Made by a program: the position numbers and the translations under genes. A DNA stretch of 64,000 nt from Streptomyces sp. CNQ-509 (GTDB lineage: Bacteria > Actinomycetota > Actinomycetes > Streptomycetales > Streptomycetaceae). The notes beneath the pieces are model-generated. The model did no database searches and was not told where the DNA came from. It worked only from the letters and a program-made list of their open reading frames with translations. The stretch covers positions 4,101,501-4,165,500 of the forward strand of contig NZ_CP011492.1 in the NCBI RefSeq assembly GCF_001011035.1. The letters are read 5' to 3'. This document shows positions 58,037-64,000 of the stretch, piece after piece. Each line of letters starts with the position of its first letter. Within the stretch, counting starts at the first letter, position 1.

Positions 58037-59689
58037 TCACCCCTGATACCTCGGGTGCAGCAGCGTCGACGGCGTCAAGTCCGCCGCCTCCGGCGGCGCC
58101 GCCAGCGGGGCCGCGCCCGGGGGCAGCGTCGCGGCGAGGGGGCGGCGGGCGGCGAGCACGAAGCCCCAGCGGTCGTCGCGGTCGCCCGCCTCGTACGCGC
58201 ACGGGGCCAGCCCCGCGGCCCGTAAGGTCGCCGCCACCGTCCACAGGCTGTGCACCGCGTCCCCGGCCCCCGGCCCCGCCGCCGTCCCGGCCCCGCTCCC
58301 GCTTCCGGTCCCCCTCCCGGAAGCGGACCCCGCCCCTGAGCCGGCCCCGGCCCCAGACCCCGCACCCCGCCCCGCCCACGACGCCGCGTGCACCACCAGC
58401 CGGCCCCCGTCCGCCAGCGCCCGCCCCGCCAGCCCGTAGAACTCCTGCGAATACAGCTTCGTGCTCCCCGTGTTCCGCGGCCCCGGCAGATCCGACACGA
58501 TCACGTCGTACCGCCCCGGCGGCGCCGACCGCCGCAGCCAGTCGAACGCCTCCGCGTGCACCACCCGCAGCCGCGGGTCCCCGTACGCGTGCTCGTTGAG
58601 CCTCGTCAGCCGCGGGTCCTCCGCCGCCAGCCGGCTCAGCGCCGGGTCCAGCTCCACGAGCGTCACCTCCGCGACGTCCGCGTGCCGCAGCGCCTCGCGG
58701 GCCGCGAGGCCGTCGCCGCCGCCGAGGACGAGGACCCGCCGCCGCGAGTCCGGCGCGGCCAGCGCGGGCCGCATCAGCGCCTCGTGGTAGCGCTGCTCGT
58801 CCGCGGAGTCGACGCGCAACTGCCCGTCGAGGTAGAGCTCCACGGACCCGCCCTTCTCCGCCGTCAGGACGATCTCCTGCACGTCGGTCGTCTGCGCCAC
58901 CCGCACCTCCGAGCCGTAGACCGCGTTTCTGGCCGCACGTTCGAAAGGGGCGGACAGGAGTGCGGCGAGCGCGAGGAGCGCCAGGACCGTCGCGTTCCCC
59001 GCGAACAGCGCCCAGCGCGCACGCCGGCTCAGGTCGCGCCGGAAGAGATAGAGCACCAGGGCGCATCCCGCCGTCGCGTTGACCGCCCCCGTGATGAGCG
59101 CGCTGGCGAGCTGTCCGAGCCACGGGAGGAGCACGAACGGGAAGGCCAGGCCGCCGGCCAGCGCCCCCACGTAGTCCGCGGCGAAGAGGTCGGCCACCGC
59201 GCCGCCCGGGTCCTGCCGCCGGACCCGCTGGATCAGCGTCATCAGCAGCGGCACCTCGGCGCCGATCAGCACGCCGATCGCCAGCGCGTACGCCACGAGC
59301 ACGAACCGCGGCTGGCCGAACCACGCGAAGCACGCGTGCAGCGCCATCGCCGAGAGGCCGCCGAGCAGCGCGAGCACCGCCTCGACTCCGCCGAAGGCGA
59401 CGGCCGCGCGGATCCGCAGCCGCTTGGCCAGCAGCGAGCCGACGCCCATCGCGAAGACCATGACGGACAGCACGACGGACGCCTGGGTGACGGAGTCGCC
59501 GATCAGGTACGACCCGAGAGCCACCAGCTCCAGCTCGTACACCAACCCGCAGGCCGCGCAGACGAAGACCGTGGCGAGCACGAGAAACCGCCCGGTGGCG
59601 GGCGGCACCGGCAGGGCGGGCGGCGGCGCGCCCGGCAGCGCGGGGGCGCGGCCGGGGGCGCGCGTCGTCTGCTCGTACGGTTCGATCAC
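58037..59689 (-). CDS. membrane spermidine-synthase-like aminopropyltransferase
   Basis: A 550-residue protein: seven or so N-terminal membrane helices (FLVLATVFVCAACGLVYELE, then SVMVFAMGVGSLLAKRLRIR) fused to a spermidine-synthase fold. Its cofactor loop is VLVLGGGDGLAAREALRHAD, with QEIVLTAEKGGSVELYLDGQ before and YDVIVSDLPGPRNTGSTKLY after. A stretch of Gly/Ala/Ser repeats (SGAGAGSGAGSASGRGTGSG) is inserted near residue 450 and is probably a flexible loop. Such membrane-fused homologues are common in actinomycetes; whether they make polyamines is unclear. Confidence 0.87.
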   Translation of the reverse strand: MIEPYEQTTRAPGRAPALPGAPPPALPVPPATGRFLVLATVFVCAACGLVYELELVALGSYLIGDSVTQASVVLSVMVFAMGVGSLLAKRLRIRAAVAFGGVEAVLALLGGLSAMALHACFAWFGQPRFVLVAYALAIGVLIGAEVPLLMTLIQRVRRQDPGGAVADLFAADYVGALAGGLAFPFVLLPWLGQLASALITGAVNATAGCALVLYLFRRDLSRRARWALFAGNATVLALLALAALLSAPFERAARNAVYGSEVRVAQTTDVQEIVLTAEKGGSVELYLDGQLRVDSADEQRYHEALMRPALAAPDSRRRVLVLGGGDGLAAREALRHADVAEVTLVELDPALSRLAAEDPRLTRLNEHAYGDPRLRVVHAEAFDWLRRSAPPGRYDVIVSDLPGPRNTGSTKLYSQEFYGLAGRALADGGRLVVHAASWAGRGAGSGAGAGSGAGSASGRGTGSGSGAGTAAGPGAGDAVHSLWTVAATLRAAGLAPCAYEAGDRDDRWGFVLAARRPLAATLPPGAAPLAAPPEAADLTPSTLLHPRYQG

Positions 59690-59807
59690 GGAGGAACGAT
59701 ACGTTTGCGCCGGTGCCGCCTCTTGTCACCCACACGTGTGCAATATGCCCTGGAGATGGGTGAATTGCCCCCGGTCCAGGGCGCCGGCGGCGGGCCCGGC
59801 GACCGTC

Positions 59808-60326
59808 CTAGACCGGCTCCGCGACCCGCGCGGCCATTGTCGTCCGCGTCGCCACCAGGCGTCCTTCCTGCGGATACGAGTGCCACGTGCGCCAGCCGAC
59901 GACGTCACCCTGACGGTGCACCAGCAGCGCGGTGAACGCGTGCGGGCTGCCGGGGAACGTGCCGGCGAGCCCGCGCGGGTGGTCGGCGACCAGCGCCAGC
60001 AGCTCCTGGGCGCGGGACTCGAAGGCCCCCCGGGTGAGCGTCTCGACCCGGGCTGCGAACTCGTACTCCCACCCGGCGACCTGCTTGGCCACGCCGAGAG
60101 GGAGCGGTGTGTTGCTGCCGGGCAGGCAGGCGACGGTCTCGGAACAGGCCGAGTCGCCGTCGCTGAGCAGCACTTGATGGGAGGCACCGAGGAGTCTGAG
60201 CTGTACGTCGGCGGTGCCGAGGCGCAGGTCGAGCACCGCGAGGGCCGGCATGGGCTCCATCCCGAGCCGCCATGCGAGGTCCTGGGCCCGGGTATCCGTG
60301 TACGAGGTCTTGAGAGTGGTGAGCAT
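59808..60326 (-). CDS. DUF2617 protein
   Basis: A 172-residue actinobacterial protein of unknown function. Recognisable by LKTSYTDTRAQDLAWRLG, VLDLRLGTADVQLRLLGASH, GWEYEFAARVETLTRGAFES and GDVVGWRTWHSYPQEGRLVA. ATG 60326 keeps the conserved N-terminus. It is found next to the spermidine-synthase-like gene, as in other Streptomyces. Confidence 0.88.
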   Translation of the reverse strand: MLTTLKTSYTDTRAQDLAWRLGMEPMPALAVLDLRLGTADVQLRLLGASHQVLLSDGDSACSETVACLPGSNTPLPLGVAKQVAGWEYEFAARVETLTRGAFESRAQELLALVADHPRGLAGTFPGSPHAFTALLVHRQGDVVGWRTWHSYPQEGRLVATRTTMAARVAEPV

Positions 60327-60550
60327 GGGTCGCTCCGCAGGCAGATGGAAGACATCGGGCCGCCCGCCACATGGCGGGACCGCGAGTGCGGGCGCAGGCC
60401 GAGAGGCACACGGGCACGCCCCGGCAGAAGGGGAATGCGCCCGGGAAATACGGAATCATGAAGTGCGGCCCGCCGACAGCGTTTTTACCCTTCTTCACCG
60501 GGTTTCCATCGGGCGGGCGCGCGACTGGTCAGTTGTTCACTATGTGACAA

Positions 60551-60775
60551 CTAGCACCCGCCGCCGCCTCCGTCACCGCCGCCACCCCCGCCGCAGTCCC
60601 CGCCGCCGGAGTCCCCGCCCCAGTAGCCGGTGTCCGCCCCGCCGCCGCTCCTGCCGGCGAAGCCCCTGCGGCGCGTGCCGGACGGCACGCCGCGGTCGGC
60701 GGGATGCCTGGAGAGGGTGAAGGACAACGCCACGACCAACCCGATCGCGGCCACGCCGAAAACGATGAATCCCAT
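60551..60775 (-). CDS. 74-residue one-TM protein with Gly/Cys-rich tail
   Basis: The ATG at 60775 is followed by one membrane helix (GFIVFGVAAIGLVVALSFTL), a basic linker (GTRRRGFAGR) and a tail made almost only of Gly with Asp and two Cys, ending DCGGGGGGDGGGGGC. A GGGAAGG sequence lies about 8 bases upstream. The tail may be a flexible extracellular or cytoplasmic brush; similar short tail-anchored 'GGGGGC' proteins occur in Streptomyces. Divergent from the aminotransferase gene. Confidence 0.7.
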   Translation of the reverse strand: MGFIVFGVAAIGLVVALSFTLSRHPADRGVPSGTRRRGFAGRSGGGADTGYWGGDSGGGDCGGGGGGDGGGGGC

Positions 60776-60875
60776 CGGACCTTCCCATCTCCCCCGCCCC
60801 CGCGGAGGTCCGCTGTATCACCGGATGTGCCCCGCGCACGGCCTCCTCAACCCTCCGCCGTGCAAGCATGTCCCC

Positions 60876-62066
60876 ATGGGACGTCCACCGCTGAGCAGCC
60901 GTCTGACCCCCTTCGTGACCACGATCTTCGCCGAGATGTCGGCCCTCGCCGTACGCACCGGTTCGATCAATCTGGGCCAGGGCTTCCCCGACACCGACGG
61001 CCCCGCGGAGGTCGCCGAGGCGGCCGTGCGGGCCATCCGGGAGGGCCGCGGCAACCAGTACCCGCCGGGGCCCGGGATCCCTGAGCTGCGGCACGCCGTC
61101 GCGGAGCACCAGCGGCGGTGGTACGGGCTGGAGTGGGACCCCGAGTCGGAGGTGCTCGTCACCGCCGGGGCCACCGAGGCGGTCGCCGCGGCGCTGCTCG
61201 CGCTGCTGGAGCCGGGCGACGAGGTGATCGCCCTGGAGCCCTACTACGACTCGTACGCCGCCTGCATCGCCATGGCCGGCGCCCGCCGTGTCCCGGTCAC
61301 CCTGCGCCCCGGCGCGGGGGCAGGCGCCGGCGCGCCCGCGTACCGGCTCGACCTCGATGAGCTGCGCGCCGCCGTCACCCCAGCCACCCGTCTCATCCTC
61401 CTCAACTCCCCCCACAACCCCACCGGCACCGTCCTCGACCGCACCGAGCTGGAGGCCGTCGCCGCCCTCGCCCGCGAGCGGGACCTCCTCGTCGTCACCG
61501 ACGAGGTCTACGAGCACCTCGTCTTCGACGGGGCGCACATCCCGCTCGCCACCCTCCCCGGCATGCGCGAGCGCACGGTGTCCATCTCGTCGGCCGGCAA
61601 GAGCTACTCCTTCACCGGCTGGAAGGTCGGCTGGGTGACCGCCCCCGCGCCGCTGGTCGCCGCCGTGCGCACCGCCAAGCAGTACCTGACGTACGTCAGC
61701 GCCGGCCCCTTCCAGTACGCCGTCGCCGAGGCGCTCGCGCTGCCGGACGCCTACCTCACCGGGCTCCGCGCCGACCTGCTGCGCAAGCGCGACCTCCTCG
61801 CCGCCGGGCTCACGGAGGCCGGCCTGCGCGTCTTCCGCCCGTCCGGGACGTACTTCATCACCGCCGACATCACCCCCCTCGGCGAGAAGGACGGCGTCGC
61901 GTACTGCATGTCGCTGCCCGAGCGCTGCGGGGTCGTCGCGGTGCCGACGCAGGTGTTCTACGACGATCCGGACGCCGGGCGCAGCATCGTGCGGTTCGCT
62001 TTCTGCAAGAAGGACGAGGTGCTGAAGGAGGCGGTGCGGCGGCTGAAGGAGGGCCGTTCGGCGTAA
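60876..62066 (+). CDS. class I PLP-dependent aminotransferase
   Basis: A 396-residue fold-type I aminotransferase: INLGQGFPDTDGPAEVAEAA, QYPPGPGIPELRHAVAEHQR, NSPHNPTGTVLDRTELEA, DEVYEHLVFDG and the PLP lysine in SISSAGKSYSFTGWKVGWV. The GQGFP and FTGWKVGW signatures are those of the kynurenine aminotransferase/glutamine transaminase K and methionine aminotransferase (YbdL-like) group. That is of interest because the kyn operon is 9 kb away, but there is no direct link. ATG 60876 fits the family start MGRPPLSSRLTPFVTTIFAE. Confidence 0.92.
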   Translation: MGRPPLSSRLTPFVTTIFAEMSALAVRTGSINLGQGFPDTDGPAEVAEAAVRAIREGRGNQYPPGPGIPELRHAVAEHQRRWYGLEWDPESEVLVTAGATEAVAAALLALLEPGDEVIALEPYYDSYAACIAMAGARRVPVTLRPGAGAGAGAPAYRLDLDELRAAVTPATRLILLNSPHNPTGTVLDRTELEAVAALARERDLLVVTDEVYEHLVFDGAHIPLATLPGMRERTVSISSAGKSYSFTGWKVGWVTAPAPLVAAVRTAKQYLTYVSAGPFQYAVAEALALPDAYLTGLRADLLRKRDLLAAGLTEAGLRVFRPSGTYFITADITPLGEKDGVAYCMSLPERCGVVAVPTQVFYDDPDAGRSIVRFAFCKKDEVLKEAVRRLKEGRSA

Positions 62067-62146
62067 GCCGGGAGGCCGCCGGGGCGCCGGGCCCCGAGCA
62101 TGGGGGCAGCGGGCCCGGACGACGAGCGGCAGAGGAGGCGCCGGCC

Positions 62147-63163
62147 ATGGAGATCGTCGCGTACGGCGTGCAGGCGGACGAGCGGCCGGTGATCGAGCCC
62201 GCCTTCGCGGCGGCGTTCGGCGGCGAGCACACGCTGCGCTGCCTCGACCTGTTCCTCAACCGCGACACCGTGCCCACCGCCGCCGGCTACGAGATCGTCC
62301 TCACCGGCGCCAACGACGAGCTGGACGGCACCGCCCTGCACCGCCTCGCCGCCGGCGGCACCCGGTTCCTCGCCCAGCGCTCCACCGGCTACAACAACAT
62401 CGACCTCGACGCCGCCCGGGACGCCGGTCTGGCCGTGGCCCGCGTCTCGCACTACTCCCCGTACTCCGTCGCGGAGTTCGCCTGGGCCCTGGCGCTGGCC
62501 GTCAACCGCCGCCTCGTCCGCGCCGCCACCCGCTCCCGCGAGTTCGACTTCCGCCTCGACGGGCTCATGGGCCGCGACTTCCACGGCCGTACGGCCGGCA
62601 TCCTCGGCACCGGGAAGATCGGCGAGGTCTTCGCCCGCATCGCGCACGGCTTCGGCATGCGGCTGCTCGGCAGCGACGTCGTGGAGAACCCGGACTGCCT
62701 GGCGCTGGGCATGGAGTACGTCGGCACGGACCGGCTGTTCGCCGAGTCCGACCTGATCAGCCTGCACGCGCCGCTGCTGCCCGAGACGCACCACACGGTC
62801 GACGCGGCGGCGCTGGCGGCCATGAAGGACGACGCGATCCTCGTCAACTCCAGCCGCGGCGGCCTCGTCGACACCGATGCCCTGGTCGAGACGCTGCGCG
62901 CCGGGCGTCTGGGCGGCGTGGGCCTGGACGTGTACGAGGAGGAGGCCGGACTCTTCCACCACGACCGGTCGATGGAGGTGATGACGGACGACCGGCTGGC
63001 CCGCCTGATCACCTTCGGCAACGTCCTGGTCACCTCGCACCAGGCGTACTTCACCGCCGACGCGGTCGGCCAGATCACCGAGGCGACGCTCGGCAACGTA
63101 CGCGACTGGCTGGCGGGCCGCACGGGCGAGAACTTCCTGCTCCCGCCCGCCGGTTCCGGCTGA
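62147..63163 (+). CDS. D-2-hydroxyacid dehydrogenase (D-lactate dehydrogenase-like)
   Basis: A 338-residue NAD-dependent enzyme. The Rossmann motif is GRTAGILGTGKIGEVFARI; catalytic Arg in ILVNSSRGGLVDTDALV, Glu in GLDVYEEEAGLFHHD and His in LVTSHQAYFTADA. The sequence FAQRSTGYNNIDLDAA-like stretch is the fermentative D-LDH pattern (E. coli LdhA type), interconverting pyruvate and D-lactate. ATG with GAGGAGG 7 bases upstream. Its TGA directly abuts the stop of the convergent methyltransferase gene (TGATCA). Confidence 0.93.
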   Translation: MEIVAYGVQADERPVIEPAFAAAFGGEHTLRCLDLFLNRDTVPTAAGYEIVLTGANDELDGTALHRLAAGGTRFLAQRSTGYNNIDLDAARDAGLAVARVSHYSPYSVAEFAWALALAVNRRLVRAATRSREFDFRLDGLMGRDFHGRTAGILGTGKIGEVFARIAHGFGMRLLGSDVVENPDCLALGMEYVGTDRLFAESDLISLHAPLLPETHHTVDAAALAAMKDDAILVNSSRGGLVDTDALVETLRAGRLGGVGLDVYEEEAGLFHHDRSMEVMTDDRLARLITFGNVLVTSHQAYFTADAVGQITEATLGNVRDWLAGRTGENFLLPPAGSG

Positions 63164-63895
63164 TCAGACCTTCTCGTAGACCGAGACGTGCGACCGGCTC
63201 GCGGCGCCGAACGGCCGGCGGTCCCATCCGGCGTAGCGCTCCCGCAGCCGCATCCCGGCGAGCCGCGCCATCAGGTCCAGCTCGCTCGGCCAGCAGTAGC
63301 GCAGCCGCAGCGGGCGCAGCGCGGTCCCGTTCGCGTCGAAGGTCACGCGCTGGTACGTGACCGCCTGGGCGACCGGGTCGTGGACGAGGAACTCCATCTT
63401 CACCGTGTCCTCGGTCAGCGACCGGGTGGCGACGCGCTGGTTGCGGTCGAACTCCTTGAGGTCCTGGACGAAGCACTCGACGACGAACAGCCCGCCGGGC
63501 TCCAGGACCGCGGCGACGTTGCGGAAGCAGTCGACCTGCCGGTCCTGGTCGGGCAGGTTGAAGAGGGTGTTGAAGACCAGGTACGCGGTGTGGAAGGGGC
63601 CGTCCACCGGCACGTCGGCCATGTCGCCGATGGTCACCGGGATGTCGGCGCCGCCGGGCTTCGCGCGCAGTTGCTCGACCATGGCCGTGGACCCGTCGAC
63701 GCCCTCGACGGCGACGCCGCGGGCGGCGAGGGGGAGGGCCACGCGGCCGGTGCCGATGGCGAGTTCGAGGGTGCGGGCGCCGGGCGGGACGAGACCGGCG
63801 AGGAAGTCGACGGTGGGGGTGGGCTCGTAGAGGTCGGCGGTGTCGTACTCGTGGGCGTAGCGGTCGAAGAACGCGGGATCGTGGAAGACGGTCAC
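63164..63895 (-). CDS. class I SAM-dependent methyltransferase
   Basis: A 243-residue methyltransferase: FDRYAHEYDTADLYEPTPTV, SAM loop TLELAIGTGRVALPLAARGV, acidic VEGVDGSTAMVEQLRAK, DMADVPVDGPFHTAYLVFNT, then a beta-rich C-terminal part (VTYQRVTFDANGTALRPLRL). It resembles actinomycete small-molecule methyltransferases; the acceptor is unknown. The start is at 63895, near the right edge; the last 100 bp of the window show no further gene. Confidence 0.88.
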   Translation of the reverse strand: MTVFHDPAFFDRYAHEYDTADLYEPTPTVDFLAGLVPPGARTLELAIGTGRVALPLAARGVAVEGVDGSTAMVEQLRAKPGGADIPVTIGDMADVPVDGPFHTAYLVFNTLFNLPDQDRQVDCFRNVAAVLEPGGLFVVECFVQDLKEFDRNQRVATRSLTEDTVKMEFLVHDPVAQAVTYQRVTFDANGTALRPLRLRYCWPSELDLMARLAGMRLRERYAGWDRRPFGAASRSHVSVYEKV

Positions 63896-64000
63896 GGGGC
63901 GTGAGTCAAGCAGCGCGGGCGGGGGCGGGGCGAGCGAATTAACGCGGGGCGCGGGCGTACGGGCGCGGGCCTGCGGTCGTACTCGGGTGCGCCTGCGGGC

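Noticed and set aside
60630..60875. An 82-residue N-terminal extension of the aminotransferase
   Set aside because: It overlaps the divergent Gly/Cys-rich protein gene and lacks the family N-terminus, which starts at 60876.

Overview
This is high-GC actinomycete chromosome, almost certainly Streptomyces or a close relative. The reasons are the base composition, the frequent GTG starts, the dnaK-grpE-dnaJ-hspR operon with HspR-type operators (HAIR), clpB carrying its own HAIR site, and the housekeeping run kynA-kynU, DUF3151, fbaA, pyrE, spermidine-synthase-like, DUF2617, aminotransferase. The left half is more accessory and partly decayed; the right half is mostly conserved core.

Layout. 1-1.04 kb: the end of an immunity-like (Imm53) gene and a methyltransferase remnant. 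1.2-5.2 kb: a sugar-acid catabolic unit with a FadR-type regulator, an Nramp-fold transporter and an IlvD/Edd pentonate-type dehydratase. 5.4-7.0 kb: scraps of rhodanese, P450 and BON-domain genes and a frameshifted potassium-channel gene. 7.4-17.2 kb: a radical SAM enzyme with two tiny downstream ORFs, a disulfide oxidoreductase, a methyltransferase, a TVP38-family membrane protein, a CDP-alcohol phosphatidyltransferase and a YnjBCD-type ABC importer. Its gene families resemble the uncharacterised ydjXYZ-ynjABCDEF locus of Escherichia coli. 17.3-23.0 kb: an island bounded by a 44-bp direct repeat of the 3' half of tRNA-Gly(CCC). It carries a P-loop ATPase, a membrane-anchored periplasmic-binding-fold protein and two small or broken genes. 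No integrase was found.

23-32.6 kb: dcd, a Yip1-like membrane protein, three tandem secreted FG-GAP proteins and a membrane Fe-S oxidoreductase. 32.8-37.3 kb: the HspR-controlled chaperone operon. 37.3-44.9 kb: the most unusual part. A NACHT/leucine-rich-repeat STAND protein is divergent from a one-domain LuxR protein. Next to them are three tandem LuxR-type regulators, divergent from a 52-residue secreted peptide and a Rieske-like protein that has lost its cluster ligands. A 15-bp motif (14/15 identical) occurs in both divergent promoter regions and may tie the locus together.

45-64 kb: clpB, YbjN-like protein, the tryptophan-to-anthranilate operon (kynA, kynU, formamidase-like hydrolase), a secreted acidic protein, fbaA, pyrE, aldose epimerase with an IS5-family element 12 bp upstream of its start, CoxG-like protein, membrane spermidine-synthase homologue, DUF2617, aminotransferase, 2-hydroxyacid dehydrogenase and a methyltransferase. 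Only one tRNA gene was seen, and no rRNA or CRISPR array.
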